This document shows, piece after piece, positions 19,219 to 27,549 of a DNA stretch of 64,000 bases; the first letter of the stretch is position 1; the number at the start of each line of letters is the position of its first letter. The translations under genes were made by a program, and so were the position numbers. Source of the stretch: Paenibacillus sp. Soil750 (lineage in GTDB: Bacteria; Bacillota; Bacilli; Paenibacillales; NBRC-103111); the NCBI RefSeq assembly GCF_001428045.1, contig NZ_LMSD01000012.1, forward strand, positions 1,180,001-1,244,000, in the 5' to 3' direction. Below the pieces are notes generated by a model. The model worked only from the letters and a program-made list of their open reading frames with translations. It was not told the DNA's origin and made no database searches.

Positions 19219-20511
19219 TTACCCTTGCATGTGAATTCGGCTGGAAATCTCTTGCGCGTCCAATTCACGCATCGCGAGCTTAGCTCCGATGGATCGGAAG
19301 CTGCCGATCACGTCCTCATAGCCGCGCTCAATGTGCTCGACGCCTGTTATACACGTGCTGCCCTCAGCCGTGAAACCGGCCATCAGCAGACAAATGCCTG
19401 CACGAACATCTGTCGCATGCACCCAACCACCTCGCAAGGGGAGTCCGCCGCGAATAAACGCAGATTCTTGGCGAAGCTCTATTTCCGCACCTAGTCGTCT
19501 TAACTGTGGAACATGAGCGAACCTTTTCGGATAGACACGGTCAGTTACGATACTCTTGCCCTCGGCCTGCAAAAGGAGTGCAGTCATAGGTTGCTGTAAA
19601 TCGGTGGCAAAGCTTGGATACATGCCTGCGCGAATTCGCGTTGCTTTGAGAGCACCAGTCCCATAAGCAGTAATACTGTTTTCTCCGCATTCCACATGCA
19701 TACCGATTTCCTCTAGCTTAGCTAGACAGGAGCCAAGATGCTCTGGAATGACATCCTTAACGGTAACTTGTCCCCCATTGAGCCCAGCCGCCATCAGGAA
19801 AGCTCCAGCAATCAGCCTGTCTGGGATTACTGTGTGGAATCCCCCATTCAAGTATGGAACACCTTCAATCCGAATGCGATCCGTGCCGGCTCCATAAATT
19901 CGTGCCCCTAGTTGATTCAGGAATCTTGCGGTATCGCACACCTCTGGATCCACGGCCGCGTTGTGCAACTGAGTCCGCCCTTTTGCCAACACAGCCATCA
20001 TCATCGCATTCATCGTCGCCCCCGAGGTAATGGTATCGAAATAAATGTCTGTGCCCTTCAACTCTGCCGCTTCGACCTCATAATAATCCTTGTAGAGCCG
20101 CACCTGAGCTCCAAGCGCCTGGAACACCTTGATATGCTGATCCATCGGTCTTGAAACAAAATCGTCACCGCCAGGCAATCCGATTGTGACTTTGCCGAAT
20201 TTGGACAGTAAAGCACCTACAAAATAATAAGAAGCTCGGTAGCTCGATGCTTTGCCCGGATCAATGACGGAGCTGTGAATCCAGCGTGGATCAATGATGA
20301 CTTGTCCGGCATTCTGTGTGAGTTTAAGGCCGATTTCTCGGCCAATTTCCGTAATAAGACGGACATCATCGATGTGTGGAATACCCTCTAACGTTACGAT
20401 ATTATCCGCCAGACATGCAGCTGCGAGTATGGCAAGAGAGCTATTTTTTGCTCCTGGTATGTGTACGGTTCCGTTCAGTGGTCCTGAGTACTCCGCTTGT
20501 ATATACTTCAT
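19219..20511 (-). CDS. murA: MurA paralogue with Asp in place of the catalytic Cys
   Basis: UDP-N-acetylglucosamine 1-carboxyvinyltransferase family, first step of peptidoglycan precursor synthesis. Length 430 is typical. Lys22-Asn23, Arg92, Arg121, Asp304, Arg330, Arg370 and Arg396 match the conserved active-site set. The loop that normally reads PGGC..G.RP is PGGDDFVSRP, so Asp116 stands where Escherichia coli has Cys115. Natural Cys-to-Asp MurA enzymes (Mycobacterium, Chlamydia, Borrelia) stay active and resist fosfomycin, which alkylates the Cys. Bacillota usually carry one or two Cys-type MurA proteins, so this is probably an extra copy. It lies 19 bases after an FHA-winged-helix regulator. 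EPSP-synthase-fold relatives with another role cannot be excluded. Confidence 0.88.
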   Translation of the reverse strand: MKYIQAEYSGPLNGTVHIPGAKNSSLAILAAACLADNIVTLEGIPHIDDVRLITEIGREIGLKLTQNAGQVIIDPRWIHSSVIDPGKASSYRASYYFVGALLSKFGKVTIGLPGGDDFVSRPMDQHIKVFQALGAQVRLYKDYYEVEAAELKGTDIYFDTITSGATMNAMMMAVLAKGRTQLHNAAVDPEVCDTARFLNQLGARIYGAGTDRIRIEGVPYLNGGFHTVIPDRLIAGAFLMAAGLNGGQVTVKDVIPEHLGSCLAKLEEIGMHVECGENSITAYGTGALKATRIRAGMYPSFATDLQQPMTALLLQAEGKSIVTDRVYPKRFAHVPQLRRLGAEIELRQESAFIRGGLPLRGGWVHATDVRAGICLLMAGFTAEGSTCITGVEHIERGYEDVIGSFRSIGAKLAMRELDAQEISSRIHMQG

Positions 20512-20530
20512 GAAGGTATCCCAACTTTCG

Positions 20531-21229
20531 TTATGACGATTTCAATTCGGATTCGAGCATATAACCGCCGCCGCGCACGGCACTAATGAGAAAGGTATCT
20601 TTTCCGTATTTTTTGCGCACCCGATAGACCAGAGCGTTCAGTTCATCGAGCGTCACATCCGAGAAACCTTCTGCTCCCGGTGACCTCTCTGGCCATACCT
20701 TGGATTTAATTTCCTCAAAAAGAACGAGTCGGTTTGTATGCTCATACAGCACACGGATCAATAGATATTCTTTCTCCGACATAGGGATTCGCCTGCCCTC
20801 CACCACGCACTCCCTTTTCTCCCAACTTATTTCTAAAGGGAGTTTGGGGATTTCTAGCTGTCTTGTGATGCTGAGCGGTTCGATTTCAAGGGTTTGATCG
20901 GCAAACATATATGAGAAATGGATGACGGTCATCCCTTTGGCAAGCCTAATAATATCAAAATTGTTAAGTGGATAAGGTGTGTGCGGCGTTAGTCGTTCGC
21001 CATTAATTTCAGTACCATGAAGACTTCCCAAATCATAGAGCACCGCCTTGCTTTGCTCCTTGCGAATGATGATATGCTTTCGGGAAATAAAAGCGTTCGT
21101 GAAAGCCAAATCCGGCGTTATTTCATTGGATACCCGGCCAACCATTGTTTCATCCTCACTCAAATTCACGCAAGTGCCCGCTCGATAGGGCTCACCGCGC
21201 ACGACATATAAGCATGCAAAGTTTTCCAG
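20531..21229 (-). CDS. FHA domain-winged helix regulator with probable CTG start
   Basis: DNA-binding protein joining an N-terminal forkhead-associated domain (phosphothreonine reader: VGR, then NAFISRKHIIIRK, DLGSLHGTEING) to a C-terminal OmpR/PhoB-type winged helix (MSEKEYLLIRVLYEH to LISAVRGGGYMLE). ATG/GTG/TTG starts give only a GTG at 21202 with no ribosome binding site and a cut FHA first strand. A perfect GGAGGGG lies 6 bases before CTG at 21229, which restores the strand ENFACLYVVRGEPYR. A Ser/Thr kinase signal could thus control the adjacent murA gene. That link is inferred. Confidence 0.85.
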   Translation of the reverse strand: MENFACLYVVRGEPYRAGTCVNLSEDETMVGRVSNEITPDLAFTNAFISRKHIIIRKEQSKAVLYDLGSLHGTEINGERLTPHTPYPLNNFDIIRLAKGMTVIHFSYMFADQTLEIEPLSITRQLEIPKLPLEISWEKRECVVEGRRIPMSEKEYLLIRVLYEHTNRLVLFEEIKSKVWPERSPGAEGFSDVTLDELNALVYRVRKKYGKDTFLISAVRGGGYMLESELKSS

Positions 21230-21364
21230 TTGTGTCCCCTCCGTTTGCTCATGCGGCTTACCTCACATCTTGGGAAATAACCCCATCACTTATCGTACCT
21301 CAAACTGTAGGTGAATAAAACCCCTACTCACTGACGGATCGCTCATTTTTTAGTAACATTTCCG

Positions 21365-23803
21365 TTAACCCTCTACCTCATATAAATTCGGATCCAGTGA
21401 CTGGATAAATGGTGTCCATTCCCCTGTTGTATAGAGCAGGAGCCGGTGCATCGCGCGCGTGCATCCGGTATAAAATAGCTTACGTTCGCTCTCTCGATTA
21501 TACACTTGTGATGAGGCATCATAAATCAATACCGCGTCGAACTCGACCCCTTTGGCTAGATAGGCAGGAATGACCATCGTCCCTTTCTCAAAAGTCAACG
21601 TATCCTTCGTAATGAGTCTCAGCGTCTCAGAGCCCTGAGACATCAACACTTCATAAGCCTCTCGGCTCTCCTCTGCAGTCTTCGTAATAATGGCAATTGA
21701 TTCAAACCCCTCTGCCCTCAGTTCAGCGAGATGCTCTATCATTCGTTCAGCTCTCTCTGCACTGCCACTAACCTTAATGAGGTCGGGCTTCTGGTCACTC
21801 CGCTCAAAAGGTACGATTTCTTCGCTAGGCAACAACGCCTTCGTAAACTCCACAATCTCACGGGTGGAGCGGTAGCTTCGAACAAGTCGAATCAGATTCG
21901 TTTCATCTTGGCCATATAGCTTAATCAGTGGCGAATTCACCTCGGACAGATTGGTTGCTTGCGGGAAGATCGCTTGACTGAAATCTCCGAGCACGGTCAT
22001 GCTGGCGCGGGGAAATAGCTGCTTAAGGAAATAGAATTGGAAGGGTGAATAATCCTGTCCTTCATCGACAAAGAGATGCCGCACATTCGTGTTCCTCCGA
22101 GTTCCCTCTACGCATTCTTTCAAGCACAAGAACGGCGCCGCGTCCTCATAAAACAGTTCGAGCCTACTCAGCTTTTCCTTCGTTTGCTTACAAATTTCCG
22201 TCCACTGTTCGGGCACCACAGTCTCGTTCGTCATGTTCCGATAAGCTGCCTCATCGCTGAACAACTGATCGTACAAACCGATGATATCTATAAACTTAAA
22301 TCGTTTTACGTCATTTCTCAATTGCTTATAATGTCCACTCACAATCATCTTCCGAAGCAGATCTTCTATTTCCTGCATGGCAAAATCAACATTATGCTCG
22401 TCGTCTTGCTCCTTGCCAAGAAACTGTCCATAATCATCCAGAAGCTGCTCATTCATATGAAGGACTACCTCTGCTTCCTGCTGATACTTCTTGAGCAACT
22501 CTCTGTAAGCTTCGGCATATTGCTCGTTGTCGAGGTAATCAAGTTCATCTTGAACCCAATGCGCTTTTTGTTCTTTACGCTCGAGCGTTGTCAGCCTTTT
22601 CAGGATCCATTCCTGTAAAAGAGCGACTCGATTAGCCAGACGGATTGTATGGTCATAGCTATAAAATTGCAACTGGATTTCCTCCGCGGTAATTAATTCA
22701 CGATCCTGGAAATGGATGCCGCGGAATAGCATGCCTTCTTTCCCCAGCCATACCGCGTATTGCTGCAGGGCATGGAGAAAAACCTCAGATGCTTTATAGT
22801 GAATCCCAATTCGTCGTGCTTCACACTCGGGAGAAGATGATGATGTCAGTATATATTCAATCTGATCGAATGGGCTCTCCAGCTGTAACGTGGATCCAAG
22901 CCAATACACGAGATATTCTTGAATAGTCGTCTGCTGCATATTCTCCTCACCGAGCTCGGGAAGAACCGTTGATACATAACTGTTGAACATTGGATTCGGG
23001 GAAAAAAGTACAATTTGGTCCGCTTTAAGTTTATCGCGGTGCTTATATAATAAGTAGGCTGCACGTTGCAAAGCGGCTGACGTCTTGCCACTCCCTGCCG
23101 CTCCTTGCACAATGAGCATTCGAGTCTTATCGTTGCGAATGATGGCATTTTGCTCCTTTTGAATGGTCGCTACAATGCTCTTCATTTGTGAATTTGCACC
23201 TTGGGCAAGCACTTCCTGGAGCAATTCATCGCCAATGGTAACACTTGTGTCGAACACACGCTTTAATTGACCATCGCCGATGTGATATTGCCGTTTCATT
23301 GTCATTTCTCCCTCAACGCGTCCCCCTGGCGTTTCATAGGCCGAAGCTCCTGGGGAATAGTCGTAGTACATACTTGCAATCGGTGTTCGCCAGTCATACA
23401 CTAGGAAGCTTAAACCGTCCACATCAACGAAAGACGAAACGCCAATATAAATGTGCTCGCTGAAGCTAATACCATCTTCTTGAAAATCAATCCGCCCAAA
23501 ATAAGGCGACGGCAGCAACCGCTTCATACTCTTCAACCGTTGCATCCGCTGCTGGTGACTGCGCTCCCGTTCCGATAACAACGCTTCTTGCTGTCTAATA
23601 CTATAGAATGCCTCTTCGAAATCTTCATGCGTGCTCGTGTTGATCGACACTTCTTCCCAAAACCGCTTGCGGAAGTCCGTTACCTGATCCCGCAACCCGA
23701 CTACCTCTGGTTCAATTTCGACAATTGCAGATCGTAATTTTTCCGTAACCATATCTAAACGCTCTTGTTCTTGCTGCCATTCGTTCACCTTGATCATCTT
23801 CAC
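21365..23803 (-). CDS. helD: HelD-type UvrD/Rep-family helicase
   Basis: Superfamily 1 ATPase of about 813 residues resembling Bacillus HelD, which removes and recycles stalled RNA polymerase, rather than a processive DNA helicase. An N-terminal coiled-coil arm (about 1-95) is followed by Walker A GAAGSGKT (234-241) and the Walker B box VDEGQDYSPFQ near residue 588. A large insertion between them (about 330-540) fits the clamp region. The C-terminal helicase motifs (LVRSYRSTREI, KGVEFDAVLIYDAS, YTGCTRAMH) are all present. GTG at 23803 has AAGGAG 7 bases upstream and is preferred over the GTG two codons earlier. Confidence 0.92.
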   Translation of the reverse strand: MKMIKVNEWQQEQERLDMVTEKLRSAIVEIEPEVVGLRDQVTDFRKRFWEEVSINTSTHEDFEEAFYSIRQQEALLSERERSHQQRMQRLKSMKRLLPSPYFGRIDFQEDGISFSEHIYIGVSSFVDVDGLSFLVYDWRTPIASMYYDYSPGASAYETPGGRVEGEMTMKRQYHIGDGQLKRVFDTSVTIGDELLQEVLAQGANSQMKSIVATIQKEQNAIIRNDKTRMLIVQGAAGSGKTSAALQRAAYLLYKHRDKLKADQIVLFSPNPMFNSYVSTVLPELGEENMQQTTIQEYLVYWLGSTLQLESPFDQIEYILTSSSSPECEARRIGIHYKASEVFLHALQQYAVWLGKEGMLFRGIHFQDRELITAEEIQLQFYSYDHTIRLANRVALLQEWILKRLTTLERKEQKAHWVQDELDYLDNEQYAEAYRELLKKYQQEAEVVLHMNEQLLDDYGQFLGKEQDDEHNVDFAMQEIEDLLRKMIVSGHYKQLRNDVKRFKFIDIIGLYDQLFSDEAAYRNMTNETVVPEQWTEICKQTKEKLSRLELFYEDAAPFLCLKECVEGTRRNTNVRHLFVDEGQDYSPFQFYFLKQLFPRASMTVLGDFSQAIFPQATNLSEVNSPLIKLYGQDETNLIRLVRSYRSTREIVEFTKALLPSEEIVPFERSDQKPDLIKVSGSAERAERMIEHLAELRAEGFESIAIITKTAEESREAYEVLMSQGSETLRLITKDTLTFEKGTMVIPAYLAKGVEFDAVLIYDASSQVYNRESERKLFYTGCTRAMHRLLLYTTGEWTPFIQSLDPNLYEVEG

Positions 23804-23848
23804 GAACACGCTCCTTTTGGGTCTTGTGTGAAAAAAACAAAATAATGT

Positions 23849-23878
23849 TTGACAACCAGTCGTTCTTCATGCTAAAAT
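23849..23878 (+). promoter_or_regulatory. Sigma-A promoter in a minus-strand gene gap
   Basis: TTGACA (23849-23854), an 18-base spacer, TAAAAT (23873-23878). Near-consensus, facing right where no + strand gene exists. Confidence 0.65.
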
Positions 23879-23884
23879 TTAATT

Positions 23885-24021
23885 AAAGATAAAATATAAT
23901 ATCTATGTCTTATGTTTAACTTAACAGACAATAGTCTTTGTACTCTAACATAAAGCTTCCTTGTGTGTAAATACATATTTAGTAAGAAGAACCGGCATTT
24001 CTGCCGGTTCTTCTTTTTTTC
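23885..24021 (+). ncRNA. Candidate small RNA of about 135 nt
   Basis: The DNA between a good + strand promoter and a good + strand intrinsic terminator has no open frame longer than a few codons. Transcription would start near 23885 and end in the T tract after 24014. The body is A/T-rich and ends in a strong GC hairpin. The neighbours helD and the aldehyde dehydrogenase gene are both on minus, so this unit is not their leader. No known RNA family was recognised. Confidence 0.5.
23985..24021 (+). terminator. Strong terminator (sRNA; possibly also the gabT operon on minus)
   Basis: A 12-bp perfect stem AGAAGAACCGGC/GCCGGTTCTTCT with a 6-base loop, followed by seven T on plus. On minus the A tract precedes it and the 3' arm ends TTCTTCT, so it may also end the aldehyde dehydrogenase transcript. 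Confidence 0.85.
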
Positions 24022-24047
24022 CACCTAACTCCTTTGTTCATCCACGC

Positions 24048-25472
24048 CTATAACTTGATTGAAATGAACTTCAGCTCCGTCAACTCCTCAACCGCATATC
24101 GAACACCTTCCCGTCCGAATCCACTTTCCTTCACACCGCCATAAGGCATGTTATCCACACGGAATGTAGGGAAATCATTAATCATGACGCCGCCTACTTC
24201 CAACTGCTCTGCAGCACGCATCGCGGTACGGATATCGTTCGTATAGATGCCTGCTTGTAGTCCATAGCGAGATTGATTCACATCCTTTATCGCTTGATCC
24301 AGCGAGGTGAAAGAAGAAACCGTAACAATTGGTCCGAACACCTCTTCACAGGAAATAGGTTCATCAGCAGCTACATGCGTCAAAATGGTCGGTGGATATA
24401 GCCGAGAATTCAACTCTTTGCCGCCGGTGATCACAACGGCTCCTTTGGAGACCGCACTGTCTACCCAATTCTGCATCCGACGGACTTCTTTCTCACTAAT
24501 CAGCGCCGATACATCCGTTGTCTCTTCCAGCGGGTCACCGATAACCAATTTCTCCACTTGCGCTTTGAATCTATTCATAAAATCATCATGATGTGACTCA
24601 TGGACGAATATCCGCTGAATGGAAATACATACTTGACCACTATATGAAAATGCACCGAGCACACAACGGCTGATTAACTCATCTGTAATCTCGTAGGCTT
24701 TGTCTATCAGTAAAGCTGAATTCGAACCTAACTCTAAGGTAACTCGCTTTAAACCAGCTTTGTTTTTCATAGCAATCCCGACGGCAGGACTACCTGTGAA
24801 GGTAACAGCCTTCACCCGAGGATCGCTCACGAGCTTCTCTCCCACAACCGCACCGGGTCCAGGTATAACATTCAGTGCCCCTTTCGGAAGTCCCGCTTCT
24901 TGGAAAATCTCAGCAAGTATCAAGGAGGAGAGTGGTGTTTGCCCCGCGGGTTTGAGTACTATCGTGTTCCCCGCTGCGATTGCAGGGCCGACTTTATGCG
25001 CTACCAAATTAAAGGGGAAGTTAAATGGCGTTATCGCCGCGATCACACCCAGCGGTTTGCGCAGCGTAAAGGCTATGCGTCCCTCTCCGCCAGGAGCTGC
25101 ATCCAGAGGTACTGTTTCTCCATGGATTCGACTTGCTTCCATCGCAGCGAATTTATACGTTTGAATTGTCCGAGCGAGTTCGCCTCGTGCGGTCTTGAGC
25201 GGCTTAGCTGCTTCCATAGCCACGAGATGAGAGAGCTCCTCTTTCCGCTTTTCTATTATTTCAGCGACTTTATTCAAAATAGTCGTACGTTCGTGCGCAG
25301 GCATCTGGGCCATGACCGGTGCAGCTGCTTGCGCAGCTTGGATCGCTTCATCCGTTTCTACTTCATTCGCATACCCCACGTCTGCAATCCATTCACCTGA
25401 AAAAGGTGAGTAAAGTGCTTCGTACCGAGCTGCTTCTTTCCATTGTCCGTTAATAAACAAATGCCTTTTCAT
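24048..25472 (-). CDS. NAD(P)-dependent aldehyde dehydrogenase
   Basis: Aldehyde dehydrogenase superfamily, 474 residues. Asn151 (TPFNFP), Glu247 (ELGSNS) and the nucleophile Cys282 (SGQVCIS) are in place. The substrate pocket motif SGQVCIS rather than NAGQ.C resembles the glyceraldehyde/lactaldehyde/phosphonoacetaldehyde branch rather than classic GabD. It starts 9 bases after the GabT-like gene, so it is expected to oxidise the aldehyde that the transaminase produces (succinate semialdehyde or a relative). That role is from context. Confidence 0.93.
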   Translation of the reverse strand: MKRHLFINGQWKEAARYEALYSPFSGEWIADVGYANEVETDEAIQAAQAAAPVMAQMPAHERTTILNKVAEIIEKRKEELSHLVAMEAAKPLKTARGELARTIQTYKFAAMEASRIHGETVPLDAAPGGEGRIAFTLRKPLGVIAAITPFNFPFNLVAHKVGPAIAAGNTIVLKPAGQTPLSSLILAEIFQEAGLPKGALNVIPGPGAVVGEKLVSDPRVKAVTFTGSPAVGIAMKNKAGLKRVTLELGSNSALLIDKAYEITDELISRCVLGAFSYSGQVCISIQRIFVHESHHDDFMNRFKAQVEKLVIGDPLEETTDVSALISEKEVRRMQNWVDSAVSKGAVVITGGKELNSRLYPPTILTHVAADEPISCEEVFGPIVTVSSFTSLDQAIKDVNQSRYGLQAGIYTNDIRTAMRAAEQLEVGGVMINDFPTFRVDNMPYGGVKESGFGREGVRYAVEELTELKFISIKL

Positions 25473-25481
25473 CTGTACTCC

Positions 25482-26843
25482 CTACTTTCCCTCTTCGGCA
25501 TATTGCTCAATTATAACATGCTGGATAATATCAAGGCCTTCAGCAAGCTCATCATCTGTGATGACAAGCGGGGTCAGAAAACGAATCACATTACTGTGCA
25601 CCCCAGCGCTTAATAGGATGACCCCTGCTTCATAGCAGCCTTTTTGAATCGCAGCTGTATTCGCTTTATCAGGTTCTTTCGTATCGGGATGTACGAATTC
25701 GATTGCACACATCGCACCTAATCCACGTACCTCGGCAATATGCGGGATTGTCTTCTGTAAGTCCGTAAAGAATCCACGGATCGTCTCACCGATAACACGT
25801 GATCGTTCTACGAGATTCTCGCGTTCCAACTTCTCGATAACCGCCAATGCCGCCACACATCCCAGTGGACTTCCACCATAGGTCCCACCAATTTCGCCAG
25901 GTGCAGGTGCATCCATAATCTCCGAGCGTCCCGTAACCGCCGATATCGGCAAGCCTGCCGCAATAGATTTGGACATCGTCATCAAATCGGGCTCAATCCC
26001 AAAATGTGTCGAAGCGAACATTTCTCCCGTACGTCCGAAACCTGTTTGAATTTCATCGGCAATAAACAGAATTTGTTTACTTTTGCAAATCTCATATATA
26101 CCTTGAACAAATTCCTTTGGAGGAACGATGAAGCCACCTTCACCTTGGATCGGCTCCATGATGACCGCTGCTAACTCCTCCGGTGCAACCTCGGTAAGGA
26201 GGAAATCCTGAAATTGCTGAACACAATAAAGCGCATAATCTGTCTCCGACATGCTTGGCGGACGATTCAACGGATACGGGAATTGTGCTTTGTAGGTGGC
26301 CGGAGCAAACGGACCCATCTGGAACTTATAGGGTCTGACCTTGCTTGTAAGCGACATGCCCAAGAGTGTCCGACCATGAAATCCTCGAGAAAAGGAGACG
26401 ATACCTGATTTCCCTGTAAATTTCCTAGCAATTTTCACTGCATTTTCAACCGCTTCTGCACCGCTATTCAGAAAGATCGTTTTCTTTGGAAAGCTGCCAG
26501 GCGTAATTTGTGCCAATTTCTCAGCTAGCTGTAGATAGGGTTCATACATAGCGACATGAAAGCAAGGATGAATATATTTTTCAAGCTGTTCTTGCACAGC
26601 TTTGACAACTTCAGGCGGGCAATGGCCCACATTCAGCGTTCCGATGGCACCGGCAAAGTCAATGAACACATTACCATCCACATCATAAATCAATGCCCCT
26701 TCTGCCTTTTCAACAAAAATGGGTGTATTGTTGCCAACACCTCTGGGTACGAATGCTTGTCTTTTATCCATGAGTTCTTGGGTGCGGCCGCCCTGTAACT
26801 TGGAGGGTACTGAAGCAAATTTACGTGCGATTTGCATGTTCAT
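25482..26843 (-). CDS. gabT: 4-aminobutyrate aminotransferase (class III)
   Basis: Pyridoxal-phosphate enzyme that moves the omega-amino group of 4-aminobutyrate to 2-oxoglutarate. 453 residues. Typical marks are LNSGAEAVENAVKIAR for cofactor phosphate binding, EPIQGEGG, the cofactor aspartate Asp263 in IADEIQTGFGRTG, and Schiff-base Lys292 in MSKSIAAGLP. AAAGGGG precedes ATG. First gene of a two-gene operon with the aldehyde dehydrogenase. Close class III relatives (5-aminovalerate, beta-alanine) cannot be separated by eye. Confidence 0.93.
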   Translation of the reverse strand: MNMQIARKFASVPSKLQGGRTQELMDKRQAFVPRGVGNNTPIFVEKAEGALIYDVDGNVFIDFAGAIGTLNVGHCPPEVVKAVQEQLEKYIHPCFHVAMYEPYLQLAEKLAQITPGSFPKKTIFLNSGAEAVENAVKIARKFTGKSGIVSFSRGFHGRTLLGMSLTSKVRPYKFQMGPFAPATYKAQFPYPLNRPPSMSETDYALYCVQQFQDFLLTEVAPEELAAVIMEPIQGEGGFIVPPKEFVQGIYEICKSKQILFIADEIQTGFGRTGEMFASTHFGIEPDLMTMSKSIAAGLPISAVTGRSEIMDAPAPGEIGGTYGGSPLGCVAALAVIEKLERENLVERSRVIGETIRGFFTDLQKTIPHIAEVRGLGAMCAIEFVHPDTKEPDKANTAAIQKGCYEAGVILLSAGVHSNVIRFLTPLVITDDELAEGLDIIQHVIIEQYAEEGK

Positions 26844-26943
26844 CTTCCCCTTTAATTTTTATTTTTCATTTTTGTAGAATAATTACCACTACTTTCTCCT
26901 TCATTTTATGACGGCAACAGATTACAAATTCAGATTATAACGC

Positions 26944-26963
26944 AAAAAAGCCCTATAGAGGGC
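26944..26963 (-). terminator. Terminator of the decayed AraC gene
   Basis: On minus, GCCCT, loop, AGGGC followed by TTTTTT. Short but well formed; starts 35 bases after the remnant's stop. Confidence 0.65.
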
Positions 26964-26997
26964 CACAACCTCCTTACGAATGCGATTCACTCGTCCT

Positions 26998-27470
26998 CTA
27001 ACGACGATTTCTATATTGCTTTGGCGTTACCTCCGCGTGTTTCTTGAAAACCTTAACGAAATGGGCTTGATCATAGAAGGTGAGTCTCGCAGCGATCATG
27101 GAAATCGTGTCATTGGAATGGTCGAGCAGCTTCTTTGCCTCCTCAACACGTTCCCATTGGATGTAATTTGTCAGCGTTAATCCAGTTTCCTTTTTGAACA
27201 ATTGGGACAAATAGCTCGTGTTAAGCCCCGACACAACCGAAAGCTGTTGCAACTTAATTTCTTCGAATAGATGGAAGGCAATGACAGCGACTTGTAGGGA
27301 ACCACCAAAAGTGCGAGCGTAAATAGTCAAAGATGCAATAAGGCATCCATTTCAGAGGGAAACGGCCATTCCTCTATAAATAAATGCGAATGAGCATCTT
27401 TCAGGACCCACAAAGTGCCAAAACTATCATTGAAGGCAGAAATGGTTGCACTTTCGCATCAATTCGCACA
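26998..27470 (-). pseudogene. AraC-family regulator remnant with frameshift
   Basis: The readable frame (26998-27330, 110 residues) is only a C-terminal AraC double helix-turn-helix (LQQLSVVSGLNTSYLSQLFK to VFKKHAEVTPKQYRNRR) with a poor TTG start and no ribosome binding site. Just upstream, in another minus frame, about 27330-27460 reads like the preceding regulator part (SAFNDSFGTLWVLKDAHSHL then FIEEWPFPSEMDALLHL) and ends in TGA at 27327-27329. A TGA also closes that frame on its upstream side. The gene therefore seems shortened and frameshifted. The HTH alone could still be expressed as a small protein. Confidence 0.65.
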
Positions 27471-27501
27471 TGCTACACAACCATATTCCCTGCATGAACG
27501 C

Positions 27502-27546
27502 AAAAAAGGGTCCCCCGCCACAACCATGGCTAGTGGGACCCTTCCT
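27502..27546 (-). terminator. Terminator of the ABC importer/LamG operon
   Basis: GGGTCCC and GGGACCC stem (27508-27514 with 27535-27541) over a 20-base loop; on minus followed by TTTTTT. Confidence 0.8.
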
Positions 27547-27549
27547 CTT

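Noticed and set aside
22076..22618. 180-residue open frame on plus inside helD
   Set aside because: Antisense to a well-conserved helicase gene, with no ribosome binding site and low-complexity composition; a shadow frame.
24700..25400. Overlapping open frames on plus inside the aldehyde dehydrogenase gene
   Set aside because: Both are opposite conserved NAD-binding sequence; no start signals.
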